The notes under the pieces were generated by a model. It worked only from the letters and a program-made list of their open reading frames with translations. It did not search any database and was not told the DNA's origin. From JAGQOZ01 sp041399205 (GTDB lineage: Bacteria > Planctomycetota > Planctomycetia > Pirellulales > Pirellulaceae): a stretch of 64,000 bases of DNA. The translations under genes were made by a program, and so were the position numbers. This document shows positions 1-9,556 of this stretch, in pieces (within the stretch, counting starts at the first letter, position 1; the number at the start of each line of letters is the position of its first letter). The DNA lies in the NCBI GenBank assembly GCA_041399205.1, contig JAWKTK010000003.1, forward strand, positions 310,001 to 374,000. Direction: 5' to 3'.

Positions 1-114
1 GCGAATCGGAGCCAAGCGAATAGCAGACCGGAAGCGAAGTTCCGCTTGGTCACGATCAATGACGTTCAGAAACTGAGTCTGTTTGGAGGCGGACGAAGCG
101 GGCGAATCAGCCAT
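1..114 (-). CDS. N-terminal fragment, probable second MoeA-family protein
   Basis: Only the first 38 codons lie in the window; the gene runs off the left edge. The ATG sits inside the end of the upstream moeA gene (CTGTATGGCTGA), so the start overlaps the moeA stop and the two are probably translationally coupled. The peptide contains FLNVIDRDQAELRFRSAI, which resembles the opening of planctomycete MoeA-like proteins that carry an extra substrate-binding-type domain. That identification is from memory of the family and rests on very little sequence. The coupling to moeA supports a role in molybdenum cofactor synthesis. Confidence 0.45.
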   Translation of the reverse strand, partial: MADSPASSASKQTQFLNVIDRDQAELRFRSAIRLAPIR

Positions 115-1390
115 ACAGCCACACCTGCACTTTCGTCTCTTCCGCAAAACCTTCACTGTCTTCCGGAATAATGACAAAGCCGTCGGCGCGAGTGGTAGAA
201 CTCAAAATCGACGCGCCGGCAATGGCAATGGGAACAATTAGGCCATCGTCTCGCAGGGTGACTCGAGCGTAATCGACTCGGCCTACCTGTGAAACCAACT
301 TACGTTCCAACGTGCCGACGGTGGATGGATACGGCCAATCGGTGCTGCGACCGGTAAGCTTACGGATCGCTCGGCCTGCAAAAAAGTCGTACGAACACAA
401 ACAGGACACCGGATTGCCGGGCAACAAAAAGACGAATCGGCCGTCTAGCGTTCCCATGCCGGAGGGACTACTGGGGCGCATCGCCAAACCATGAATGGCC
501 AACGTGCCATGTTCGGCCAACAACCGAGGTGCGTGGTCTTCTTGGCCCACGCTGGAACCGCCGGAAACCAGCACCACGTCCACTTCGTCCGACATGGCGG
601 CCAAGATCGATTCGGGCTGATCTGGGATGATATCGTCGTTGGTCACAACGCCTCCGTCGCGTTCGACCAACGCTCGCAGCATGGGTCCGTTGGCGTCGGC
701 AATCTGGTAACCGCGAGGTGTTGTTCCTTTGGGCAGTAGTTCGTTTCCAGTCACGATAATACGCACTCGCGGCCGACGAATCACCGGCACTTGGCTCACG
801 CCCATGGAAGACATCACACCTAAATCTTGAGGCCGAATCAAACGACCAGCGGCGAGCACCGTACTGTTTCGCTGAATGTCTTCGCCTGGATAGCCGACAT
901 GCTTTTGCGGCGAAACATCGGCCAAAACTTGAATCGTTTGATCGTCAATGCGCTGCGTCTTCTCCACGGGAATCACCGCGTCAGCTCCGTCCGGCATCGG
1001 CGCGCCGGTCATGATCCGCACTGCCTGTTTGCTGTGGACCCTGTTTCCGTATGGTGCTCCCGGAAGCGATTGCCCCACAACCTGCAGTGTCAGCGGGTTG
1101 TAGCTGGAGGCACCCTGAGTGTCTTCGGCCAAGACGGCGTAGCCATCCATCATTGCTCGAGCAAAACTCGGTACGTTGACTTGGCTGATGATGTCTCGAG
1201 CCAGCGTGCGGCGGATACTGGCGTCCAGTGACACGGGTTCGTCAGACAGTGGCTGCACTTGCGCATCAATCCATGCCCACGCCACGTCCACGGTTTGGCG
1301 CACGGCAAAGCCCTTCATTCGCACATCAGCCGGCGCGGGCTGGGACGCAGGTTGCGGTGCGGGCGAATTGGAATCGCGATTGCGTGTCAT
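107..1390 (-). CDS. moeA: Molybdopterin molybdenumtransferase MoeA
   Basis: Cytoplasmic enzyme that inserts molybdate into adenylated molybdopterin at the end of molybdenum cofactor synthesis. The 427-residue product is of normal family length. Visible motifs are ARAMMDGYAV near residue 80, the MoCF-like fold with YQIADANGPML near 230, VSGGSSVGQEDH near 280 (the family SGGxSVG loop) and LLPGNPVSCLCSYDFF near 325. The C-terminal beta-barrel domain follows. The first 25 residues are Pro/Ala/Gln rich, and Met25 (MKGFAVRQTV) is an alternative start. No clear ribosome binding site supports either. The stop overlaps the start of the next minus-strand gene, which is probably also MoeA-like. Confidence 0.93.
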   Translation of the reverse strand: MTRNRDSNSPAPQPASQPAPADVRMKGFAVRQTVDVAWAWIDAQVQPLSDEPVSLDASIRRTLARDIISQVNVPSFARAMMDGYAVLAEDTQGASSYNPLTLQVVGQSLPGAPYGNRVHSKQAVRIMTGAPMPDGADAVIPVEKTQRIDDQTIQVLADVSPQKHVGYPGEDIQRNSTVLAAGRLIRPQDLGVMSSMGVSQVPVIRRPRVRIIVTGNELLPKGTTPRGYQIADANGPMLRALVERDGGVVTNDDIIPDQPESILAAMSDEVDVVLVSGGSSVGQEDHAPRLLAEHGTLAIHGLAMRPSSPSGMGTLDGRFVFLLPGNPVSCLCSYDFFAGRAIRKLTGRSTDWPYPSTVGTLERKLVSQVGRVDYARVTLRDDGLIVPIAIAGASILSSTTRADGFVIIPEDSEGFAEETKVQVWLYG

Positions 1391-1573
1391 GCGAACAACG
1401 TTGGCGAAGGGTGTTTATGCGAAAAATGCGGATCAAACTTGGCGTTCGACCCGCATTCTGAAAAACCAATTGCATTTCGTCGATTTCGCCAGCAACGCCA
1501 AGTGTCACGCTGTTGGCAAGTAGTTTGTCACATCGCAATTAGACGAATTGACTTCGCCAAGCCGAACAGTTTT

Positions 1574-1587
1574 CCGCCTGAAGGCGG
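1574..1587. repeat. Dispersed CCGCCTTCAGGCGG palindrome (single copy)
   Basis: A 14-base element (here CCGCCTGAAGGCGG, the reverse complement of the form at 13 kb) lies in the 239-base gap between moeA and the TIM-barrel gene. It can fold as a 5-bp GC-rich stem with a TTCA or TGAA loop. The same element recurs at 13.1-13.7 kb and at 38,200, so it is a dispersed family. It has no T-run on either side that would make it a clear terminator. Confidence 0.75.
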
Positions 1588-1629
1588 TACTACGAACGAG
1601 TTTGGCAGGCTCTATTTTTCACACTTGTC

Positions 1630-2625
1630 TTAGTCGCCAAACGCGGCGTCGAATTGGACGTTGCTGGGCGTGAAGTTGATCCGTTTGACAAACGCGGCTG
1701 CCTCGCGAGCACCAAATTCGCGTTCCATACCGCAGTCTTCCCATTCGACACTCAGCGGCCCGGTGTAGTTGATGTCATTCAGTGCGCGAATGATTTCTTC
1801 AAAATTCACCGCACCTCGACCAGGCGAACGGAAATCCCAGCCTCGACGATGGTCACCAAAATTCAAGTGACTGGCGATGATGCCCGACTTGCCGTTGAGC
1901 GTGGTGATGGCGTCTTTGATGTGACAGTTGTAGATTCGATCCGGGAACGCTCGGATAAATTCTACTGGATCGACACCCTGCCAATGCAAATGGCTGGGGT
2001 CAAAGTTGAATCCAAATTCTTCGCGATGTCCTAACGCATCCAAAGCCATTTCGGCTGTGTAAATATCAAATGCAATTTCAGTGGGATGGACTTCCAGTGC
2101 GAACTTGACGCCGCATTCGGCAAAGACATCCAAAATGGGATTGAAGCGGTCGGCGAACAGTTTGAAACCGTCGTCGATCATGGACTGGGGAACGGGAGGA
2201 AACGAATAGTTCAAGTGCCAAATGCTGGAACCGGTAAATCCGTTGACCACGCTGACGCCAAATTTCTGGGCGGCACGAGCGGTCGCTTTCATTTCCTCAA
2301 TCGCGCGTTGATTGACGCCGGCGGGATCACCATCGCCCCAAACGTAGTCGGGCAGAATGGCTTTGTGACGCTGGTCAATGGGATCACAGATGGCTTGGCC
2401 AACCAGGTGAGCGCTAATGGCTTCGCAGCGGAGATTGTGTTTTTTCAGTAGTTCGTGCTTTTGAGCACAGTAGTTGTCGTCGGCCAGCGCTTTGTCCACT
2501 TCAAAGTGGTCACCCCAGCAGGCTAGTTCGATGCCGTCATAACCAAATTCGCTGGTCTTGCGGCACATGTCTTCAATTGGTAGATCTGCCCATTGTCCGG
2601 TGAAAAGACTAACAAGCCGGCTCAT
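1630..2625 (-). CDS. Sugar phosphate isomerase/epimerase (xylose isomerase-like TIM barrel)
   Basis: About 331 residues. The AP endonuclease 2/xylose isomerase-like TIM-barrel fold is shown by the opening FGYDGIELACWGDHF and by the usual metal ligands in order: Glu in ALEVHPTE, Asp in FNFDPSHLHWQGVD, His in YNCHIKDA and Glu in LSVEWEDCG near the end. Members act as sugar or inositol isomerases/epimerases, and the substrate cannot be told here. An upstream in-frame Met at 2652 exists. The Met at 2625 (MSRLVSLFTGQW) is preferred because AGGAGA lies 8 bases upstream. It stands alone, divergent from the Ftr gene. Confidence 0.85.
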   Translation of the reverse strand: MSRLVSLFTGQWADLPIEDMCRKTSEFGYDGIELACWGDHFEVDKALADDNYCAQKHELLKKHNLRCEAISAHLVGQAICDPIDQRHKAILPDYVWGDGDPAGVNQRAIEEMKATARAAQKFGVSVVNGFTGSSIWHLNYSFPPVPQSMIDDGFKLFADRFNPILDVFAECGVKFALEVHPTEIAFDIYTAEMALDALGHREEFGFNFDPSHLHWQGVDPVEFIRAFPDRIYNCHIKDAITTLNGKSGIIASHLNFGDHRRGWDFRSPGRGAVNFEEIIRALNDINYTGPLSVEWEDCGMEREFGAREAAAFVKRINFTPSNVQFDAAFGD

Positions 2626-2981
2626 AGAAAGTTCTCCTGTATATCCAAGCACTTGTGGGGTGGGAAAGGATCCGATTCGCGGATTCCTCGTTGGTTTTCA
2701 ACCAGGTTGGTGCGAGCCTTCGAACCTAGCCAAACCGCGTGAATCGCCGTGGTTGGTTCGATCCGATTCGCTCCAGGCAATACGCATTGCCAAAACGAAT
2801 TCCACATTCTGGCCATGTTGGCACCAATCTGCAACCGTGAAGGCCTGTTTCAGCGCTTGACTTTCCGCTGTTAAACTCCTATCGATGGGACTTCCCCAAT
2901 AGGCGGAACCGTCAAACACAAGTTACAATCGATGCCACAAGATCATTTTGCCCGTTGCGCATTTTCCGTGGGGAGCTGCAA
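2626..2981. other. Intergenic region between divergent genes
   Basis: This 356-base gap separates the minus-strand TIM-barrel gene from the plus-strand Ftr gene and must hold both promoters. TTGACT at 2857-2862 followed after 17 bases by TATCGA at 2880-2885 is a weak sigma70-like candidate for the Ftr gene. No open frame with family resemblance and no repeat was recognised. Confidence 0.4.
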
Positions 2982-3884
2982 TTGAAGATTGGTAGTACGG
3001 ACATCATCGATACTTTTGCCGAAGCGTTCAGTATGCAATACACGCGACTGATTGTGACGGCACATGACCAGCATTGGCTGGATGCGGCGGTGCGAGAATT
3101 TACCGGTTTTAGTTCGTCCGTGATTGCCTGCGATCTGGAAATGGGGATCGAATCTTGGCTTTCGCCCGAAGAAACACCCGATGGGCGGCCCGGCGCGGCG
3201 GTGCTGGCGTTCGGTTTTTCCAAAGACGCGCTGGCCAAAGCGGTGCCGAATCGAGTGGGACAGTGTGTGATGACTTGTCCCTCCACCGCGTTGTTTGACG
3301 GATTGCCAGACGGGAACGCTCGCATCCCAGTCGGTAAACATATTCGCTACTTTGGTGACGGATACCAGAAAAGCAAACAGATTGCCGGTCGGCGCTATTG
3401 GCGCATTCCCGTCATGGATGGCGAATTTCTGGTGGAAGACAAGACAGGCGTTTCGGCGGGTGTCGGCGGCGGCAATTTGATTTTGCAGGCCACGGATCAA
3501 ATAGCTGCGCTAGATGCTGCCAAGCGAGCGGTCACGGCAATCCAAGACGTGCCGGGCGCGATTACTCCATTTCCCGGCGGGGTTGCTCGCAGCGGCAGCA
3601 AAGTAGGCTCGCGCTACCCAGGACTCAAAGCGTCCACATCAGATCCCTACTGCCCGACGCTCAAGGGCAAAGTGGAATCACAGTTAGTGGACGGTGCCAA
3701 CTGTGTCTTGGAAGTGGTGATTGACGGCATTAGTGAAGCAGCTGTCGCCGCAGCAACTCGAGCAGGCGTTTTGGCAGCGGCCGGTGACAACGTCTTGGCC
3801 ATTGGCGCGGGCAACTATGGCGGCAAGCTTGGCAAATTCCATTTCCACTTGCGTCCACTGTTAGCTGCTGACGCCGCTTGTTAG
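2982..3884 (+). CDS. ftr: Formylmethanofuran-tetrahydromethanopterin N-formyltransferase
   Basis: Transfers the formyl group between formylmethanofuran and tetrahydromethanopterin, a step of the H4MPT-linked C1 pathway used for formaldehyde oxidation in methylotrophs and also present in planctomycetes. The roughly 300-residue product has the family start KIGSTDIIDTFAEAFSM, GFSKDALAKAV, the glycine-rich TGVSAGVGGGNLI and the C-terminal GNYGGKLGKFHFHLR. The start is taken as TTG at 2982 because GGGGAG lies 6 bases upstream and the family begins at this point. A TTG at 2955 is the alternative. No other H4MPT gene is seen in the window, so the rest of the pathway must lie elsewhere. Confidence 0.92.
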   Translation: MKIGSTDIIDTFAEAFSMQYTRLIVTAHDQHWLDAAVREFTGFSSSVIACDLEMGIESWLSPEETPDGRPGAAVLAFGFSKDALAKAVPNRVGQCVMTCPSTALFDGLPDGNARIPVGKHIRYFGDGYQKSKQIAGRRYWRIPVMDGEFLVEDKTGVSAGVGGGNLILQATDQIAALDAAKRAVTAIQDVPGAITPFPGGVARSGSKVGSRYPGLKASTSDPYCPTLKGKVESQLVDGANCVLEVVIDGISEAAVAAATRAGVLAAAGDNVLAIGAGNYGGKLGKFHFHLRPLLAADAAC

Positions 3885-4081
3885 CAAATCACAGGTGATG
3901 GCAATCACGCATCACCATGCGGCCGTTCGGCCACTCGGCCGTTCAGGCGTTGTATTTAGCCCAGTATCGACGACGTCGGTTTCGCTTCGTAAAATCGAGG
4001 CCTTTCCGCAAGTCGCTCGGCGCGCCCATTGTGATTCGTCGCGACTTGAAATTCGGCCCTGAAAGGAACGAGTAACATCGG

Positions 4082-5560
4082 ATGAGCGAACCGAACGAAA
4101 ATCCGCCTGCGTCTTCTTCGCCCGCGTCTTCTTCGCCCGCGTCTGCGGCACGAAAGCCCGGCTTGCACGAAGATTGGACCGCCGCTTACTTGGGGCTGCT
4201 GATCCTGGTTGTTAGTCTCAGCTTGGCGCTGGTCAGTCGGCCGGAAGGCACCAAATGGAACATGCCCGCGGCGGAAGCCAAGTCGGTCGAATGGAAGTCG
4301 CCGGTCAAGGGATGGCTGGGGAAGCCCGGAACCTGGACCGACAATCCGGTGGATTCGCTTCGCAAAACATCCGAACAAGGCGACGTCACTTGGCAGTGGA
4401 AACCGTTGGTCGGCGCGTTTGGTTCGCTGCTGGTGATTGGCGCGTTGGCGTATGCGTTTCGAGCGGATTCCGTGCCGAAGTTTCTAATTGCGTTCCCGGC
4501 ACTTTTCTTGTTGGCAACCCTTTCCTATGTGATGGCCGGACAGTCCGTGGTCAAGAACTACAACTTGGAATACGCACTGTGGGCGCTGTTGGTCGGATTG
4601 GTCATTGCCAATACCGTAGGAACTCCCAAATGGCTGGACGGTGCCGTTTCCGGTGAATTGTACATCAAGTTGGGCTTAGTGCTGTTGGGCGCGGAGGTCT
4701 TGTTTGGCCGCTTGCTGGCCTTGGGACTGCCGGGTGTTTGTGTGGCTTGGGTGGTGACACCCATTGTCTTGATATCGACGTATGTGTTTGGGCAGAAAGT
4801 GCTGAAGATTCCCAGTCGATCTTTGAACATGGTGATTTCTGCGGATATGAGCGTCTGCGGAGTTTCGGCGGCGATTGCCACGGCGGCTGCCTGCAAAGCC
4901 AAGAAGGAAGAACTGTCGTTGGCTGTCGGTCTGTCACTGAGTTTCACGGTGATGATGATGGTCGTGATGCCTCGCGTGGTACAAGCGATGGGCCTTGATC
5001 CCATGGTAGGTGGCGCGTGGATTGGCGGCACAATCGATTCCACGGGTGCCGTCACGGCAGCGGGCGAAGCGTTGGGACCGCAAGGGAGCGAAACCGCCGT
5101 GACCGTCAAGATGATCCAAAACATTTTGATTGGCGTGACGGCATTTTGCGTTGCCGTCTATTGGACTCGTTTTGTCGAATCAGGCGATTCGGCCACTTCG
5201 GCTGTGGGCGTCAGCGAAATCTGGCGTCGGTTTCCCAAATTCGTCTTGGGGTTCTTGGCGGCTTCGGCGGTTTGTTCGGCTATCTTTGCGGCGTCCGCAT
5301 TTGGCGAAGTGTGGATTGGTGCGTCAACTGATGCCGTGACCAAATCGCTGCGAGGTTGGTTGTTTTGCTTGGCGTTTGTTTGTATTGGCTTGGATACGAA
5401 TTTTCGACAGTTGCTGCCCTATCTGAAATCGGGCAAACCGATGGTGTTGTATGTATGCGGCCAATCACTGAACATCCTGTTGACGCTAGGCATGTCGTAT
5501 CTGATGTTTGGCGTGTTGAAAGACTATTTTGCATTAAATGAATACATTGTTGCTCGCTAG
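4082..5560 (+). CDS. YeiH/PSE-type putative sulfate exporter family membrane protein
   Basis: Integral membrane protein of 492 residues with about twelve hydrophobic segments. The N-terminal 25 residues are a cytosolic Ser/Pro/Ala tail with a repeated ASSSP. Recognisable family segments are EYALWALLVGLVIANTVG, YIKLGLVLLGAEVLF, SADMSVCGVSAAIATAAAC and GAWIGGTIDSTGAVTAAGE. The family (UPF0324, 'putative sulfate exporter') is usually about 340-480 residues; the extra length is an insertion after the first membrane helix (residues 55-100). The transported ion is not established for the family. The small gene that follows overlaps its 3' end. Confidence 0.85.
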   Translation: MSEPNENPPASSSPASSSPASAARKPGLHEDWTAAYLGLLILVVSLSLALVSRPEGTKWNMPAAEAKSVEWKSPVKGWLGKPGTWTDNPVDSLRKTSEQGDVTWQWKPLVGAFGSLLVIGALAYAFRADSVPKFLIAFPALFLLATLSYVMAGQSVVKNYNLEYALWALLVGLVIANTVGTPKWLDGAVSGELYIKLGLVLLGAEVLFGRLLALGLPGVCVAWVVTPIVLISTYVFGQKVLKIPSRSLNMVISADMSVCGVSAAIATAAACKAKKEELSLAVGLSLSFTVMMMVVMPRVVQAMGLDPMVGGAWIGGTIDSTGAVTAAGEALGPQGSETAVTVKMIQNILIGVTAFCVAVYWTRFVESGDSATSAVGVSEIWRRFPKFVLGFLAASAVCSAIFAASAFGEVWIGASTDAVTKSLRGWLFCLAFVCIGLDTNFRQLLPYLKSGKPMVLYVCGQSLNILLTLGMSYLMFGVLKDYFALNEYIVAR

Positions 5561-5771
5561 TTCCAGCCGAAGTGCATTTGGCCGTTGGGCAAGTCTGTTT
5601 GGTTGCGTGGCGTTGATGGCCATCGTCTGGTTAGTCGCGTTGCCTCGAATCGCACGTATGCCAGCCGTGGCGGATCATATTCAGCAGATGGAGCAAGAGC
5701 GGATTGAAGTGGATGCCATGTTCTACACCGAGCTGGAATGGGATCCACCCACCGGAGCGGCGTGGCGTTAG
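5538..5771 (+). CDS. Small single-span membrane protein, function unknown
   Basis: A 77-residue frame begins inside the last codons of the YeiH-type gene (23-base overlap in another frame). One membrane helix at residues 17-36 (WASLFGCVALMAIVWLVAL) is followed by a charged segment (QQMEQERIEVDAMFYTE). I do not recognise the family. The tight overlap and a plausible helix-plus-tail layout suggest a partner or regulatory subunit of the transporter, but this is inference, and it could be a chance frame. Confidence 0.5.
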   Translation: MNTLLLASSSRSAFGRWASLFGCVALMAIVWLVALPRIARMPAVADHIQQMEQERIEVDAMFYTELEWDPPTGAAWR

Positions 5772-6004
5772 CGGGCGTTAGCGAGAGCCGTTTGGCAATC
5801 GAGTCACTTCGGTATGGCTCAGCGAAACTTTATCCGTGCTGAACAAGAATTGATCAACGGGACGTGAAGTTCAGCAGCCGAGCGCGTTCATATTGCACGT
5901 AAGAGGAGTGGAGTGCGGTGCGGCATAGTTGTTGCTGGTGAAGCTGGGTCGTTCTTGGCGAATTTGTCGCCGTCGATTGCCGAGCTCCTTATTTGGGTCA
6001 GGAT

Positions 6005-8436
6005 TTGTCTAGATGGACCGTTGAATTTCTTGGTGCAGGATTGGCACTCGGATCGGCTGTGCACTTGGCATTGCATTGGCATGTTCGGTAGTGTTTTACG
6101 GAGCTTTTCGTGCGATTCGATCGAATTCGAATAACATCGCGGATTGGTTACCGTCCAGCTATCGCGAAACCGACCAGCTAACTTGGTTTCGAAGTAACTT
6201 TGACAGTGACCTGTTTGTGGTGATTGGTTGGACGGCTGTCAGCTAGGAGCCGATTCGGAGCCATGATGACATTCGGTTGGCTCGCTTTGCCGAGCTGCTA
6301 CAGCAGCAACACATAGGTCAAGTTCTGACTGGCCGGCAGTTGTTGGACCAGCTAACGACGGGCTCGGCGCCGATTGCCCGTGACGTGGCGCTGAGGCGGC
6401 TGCAAGGCGTCATGATTGGTCCCGACGGGCGTCAAACCTGTGTCTTACTTACATTGAACGATCACTCCGGCCGAGACCTTCGACGCCTGTTGGATCGGCC
6501 GACACGCGAGTGGTTGCGATTTCAACGTCAACCCGGGATCATCTTTCAGCTGTTGCAGCAGTGCCAAATCCCAACGAACTCGGTGCACATGGGCGGGCCC
6601 GCCGTGGACAACGTGGCCATCGATGATGAAGGCGAGCGAACGCTGATTCGCTTGGCCGGTCTCGCCATGGTGGTTGGCATTGGCTTGACGTGGTCTTCGC
6701 TGCGAAGCTTCCCACTAACAGTGATTGTCTTTTCGTGTGGCCTATTGGCAGGCGCGGTCAGTCTGTCCATGGTCTGGCTGACGAACGGCAAGACGGACGC
6801 CATCCTAATGTCGATGCCGGCGTTGGTTTATGTGTTGGCCATGTCCGGCGCGGTGCATCTGATCAACTACTATCGAAGCGAGCTGCAATTGGATGCACAG
6901 GCATCGCCGTGGAAAGCGCTTGCTCACGGCTGGAAGCCCGCAGCATTGTGTTCCGTAACCACCGGCATGGGGCTGCTGTCATTGTGCGCAAGTGATCTCA
7001 CGCCAATCCGACGCTTCGGTGTTTACTCGGCCACCGGAGTGGTCGTGATGTTGGCGGTCCTATTTGTTTATCTGCCAGTCACGTTGCGCGTCGTAAAGAC
7101 GGACAGGTGGACTCGGCAACGACACGAGTCGCAGCGCCGCATGCCGCAAACAGTGGAACAGGTTTGCACCTGGATTGTTGACCGTCACATGTGGGTAACC
7201 GGGCTGTTTGGTCTGTTGATTGTCATGTTGGTCCTGGGGCTGACGCGAGTCAAAACCAGCATCGACTTGATGCGGCTATTTGCTCCGAATGCTCGGCTTA
7301 TCCAGGACTATCGTTGGTTCGAGGCGAAGCTGGGCCGCCTAGTGCCGATGGAAATTGTTGTCTGCTTCCGGCACGACACGTTGGATCAGCATGTTGCGTC
7401 CAACGAAACCAATCCATTCACGCTGCTGGAACGGATGGAAGCCGTGGGAGACGTACAGTCATCACTGGCAAGGCATTTTCTTCGTGACAAAGATTCCGTG
7501 ATGGCTCGTCCTATGTCTGCGTTGACATTCGTGGCCCCGTTACCTCCTGCGACACACGGAACGACGTCCGTCATTCGACGGTCTGTCGCCAATTCTCGGT
7601 TAGAGCGAAGTTATCCAGAACTTCGCACTACGCCGTACCTAACGCAGGATTCGGGTGGCAACGAACTGTGGCGAATTAGCATTCGCGTCGCTGCGTTCAA
7701 GTCGGCAGACAACGGCCAGCTGCTAAGTCAAATGAAGCAAGTGGTAGATCCCATTGTGGCGTCCTACAGTGACGCCTTCGAACAAGCCGATCATCGGTCC
7801 GTTGAACCGACGGTGATGACCAAGATCCCGGTCGAATGCCATGATCCGGTGACAGTGATCTATACCGGCGTTGTTCCGATTGTGTACCAAGCGCAACGCG
7901 CGTTATTGGAAAGCCTGATCGAAAGTACCGTATGGTCCTTTGTCTCGATTTCACCTGTATTGGTCTTTGTTTCACGCGGCATGCGGCGAGGCATGGTGGC
8001 GATGCTGCCCAACATCCTGCCGGTATTGATGGTGTTTGGCGGGATGGGATGGCTGGGAATCCCGATTGAAATCGGTTCTATGATGTCTGCCAGCATTGCC
8101 TTGGGCGTGGCTGTTGATGACACCATTCACTTCCTCAGTTGGTTCCGCCAGGGACTGCGATGTTTTGGCGATCGGCGCGAAGCAATTCTTTATGCCTACG
8201 CCCAGTGCGGCACCCCGACGTTGCAAGCCGCGCTAATCAATGGAGTAGGGCTATCGATGTTTGCTTTCAGTACTTTTATGCCCACCAAGCAGTTTGGCCT
8301 GCTCATGCTGGCGATTTTGACAACTGGCGCCGTTGCCGAACTTTTATTGTTGCCAGCACTCTTAGCCGGCCCACTAGGTGCCGTTTTTCAAGCTCGGTCG
8401 CGCCTACCTATTCCGACGCGCGTACTAACCAAGTAG
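6005..8436 (+). CDS. RND/MMPL superfamily exporter, frameshifted 5' end
   Basis: The intact frame 6277-8436 (719 residues) is a hydrophobic RND-family exporter with two sets of membrane helices and periplasmic loops. Typical parts are SMPALVYVLAMSGAVHLINYY, the C-terminal IEIGSMMSASIALGVAVDDTIHF and PTLQAALINGVGLSMFAFSTF. The usual N-terminus is present upstream but in other frames: a membrane helix ending VVFYGAFRAIRSNSNN, then IADWLPSSYRETDQLTWF, then DGCQLGADSE. Joining them needs one base lost near 6050, one lost in the GG at 6230-6231 and one extra C near 6261. TTG at 6005 is a guess at the start. Substrate unknown; these pumps usually export lipids or hydrophobic compounds. Confidence 0.75.
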
Positions 8437-8520
8437 ATTTTAGTTTCCTTGTTCACGGCCAGCCTTGTTTCCACTCAAGTCGCGTTTCTCTTGTCCTTTT
8501 GAATTTGGATTGCAGCAACC

Positions 8521-9543
8521 ATGCACTTTACCGTTTGGGGCTTCTTCTTATTACTTGTCGCCGCTTTGATTTCATTAGACTTGGGGGTTTTTCATCGCAA
8601 GGCCAAGCTGATTTCGGTTCGCGAAGCTCTGGCATGGACCGGAATTTGGGTAATGGTGTCGTTGGCGTTTAATGTGTTCGTCTATCTGCTGTACGAACAC
8701 AATTGGCTGGGCTGGACGGAGATTGCCAGCCACCACCTATCCGGACGCGACGCCGCCATTCAGTTCTTTACGGGCTACCTGGTGGAAAAATCCCTTTCGG
8801 TCGACAATATCTTTGTGATCGCCATGATCTTTGCCTACTTCCATGTGCCTGGCGAACAACAGCATCGAGTTCTCTTTTGGGGAATCCTGGGAGCGGTGGT
8901 GATGCGAGGTATCATGATTGCCATGGGGGTCGCCATTATCGAACGGTTCGCTTGGTCCGCATACGTGTTTGGTCTGATTTTGATTGCTTCGGCCATCAAG
9001 ATCTTGATCACTCGGCAAGAAACCATCACACCCGAACGAAACCTGTTGGTTCGCTTGGTCAATCGCTTCTACCCAACGTCGCACGATCTGACCAGCAATT
9101 CCTTTTTGGTGCGAATGCCCGATGGTCGCCGAGCCGTAACGCATTCGGCCTTGGCATTGGTGATGATCGAAACCACGGATGTGATGTTTGCTCTGGATAG
9201 TATCCCCGCCATCTTTGCGGTGACTCGAGATCCGTTCCTGATATTCACCTCCAACATCTTTGCCATCCTGGGGTTGCGATCTTTGTATTTTGCGGTTGCG
9301 GGACTGATGCACCAGTTTCGCTATTTGAAGATGAGCCTGGTGTTCTTGCTGGCGTATGTGGGAGTCAAGATGATGTTGGTTCATCACTATCCCATTCCCA
9401 ATCAAGTTTCACTGGCCGTGATCGGCGGGATTTTGGCAGTCGGCATCGGCGCGTCTTTGTTGGCAGGAACACGAGACCCAGTACCATTGCAATCTCCGCT
9501 GGATCCTTCGGCATCTTCGGACGCAGAGCATTCCACATCCTAA
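8521..9543 (+). CDS. TerC family integral membrane protein
   Basis: A 340-residue protein with about nine membrane helices. TerC/Alx family hallmarks are the acidic membrane motifs: ISLDLGVFHRK near residue 20, GYLVEKSLSVDNIFVI near 80 and VMIETTDVMFALDSIPA near 220. Family members are linked to tellurite resistance or manganese efflux and to metal loading of exported proteins; which applies here is unknown. The C-terminal tail is Ser/Asp/Pro rich. It follows the RND exporter on the same strand with an 84-base gap and converges on the DASS transporter 13 bases away. Confidence 0.92.
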   Translation: MHFTVWGFFLLLVAALISLDLGVFHRKAKLISVREALAWTGIWVMVSLAFNVFVYLLYEHNWLGWTEIASHHLSGRDAAIQFFTGYLVEKSLSVDNIFVIAMIFAYFHVPGEQQHRVLFWGILGAVVMRGIMIAMGVAIIERFAWSAYVFGLILIASAIKILITRQETITPERNLLVRLVNRFYPTSHDLTSNSFLVRMPDGRRAVTHSALALVMIETTDVMFALDSIPAIFAVTRDPFLIFTSNIFAILGLRSLYFAVAGLMHQFRYLKMSLVFLLAYVGVKMMLVHHYPIPNQVSLAVIGGILAVGIGASLLAGTRDPVPLQSPLDPSASSDAEHSTS

Positions 9544-9556
9544 AGCCGCATGGCCT

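Noticed and set aside
3915..3950. CGGCCGTTCGGCCACTCGGCCG as a terminator for ftr
   Set aside because: It is GC-rich and partly self-complementary, but the arms do not form one clear stem and no T-run follows.
8139..8672. 177-codon plus-strand frame across the end of the RND gene and start of terC
   Set aside because: It is out of frame with two well-supported genes and has no family resemblance.
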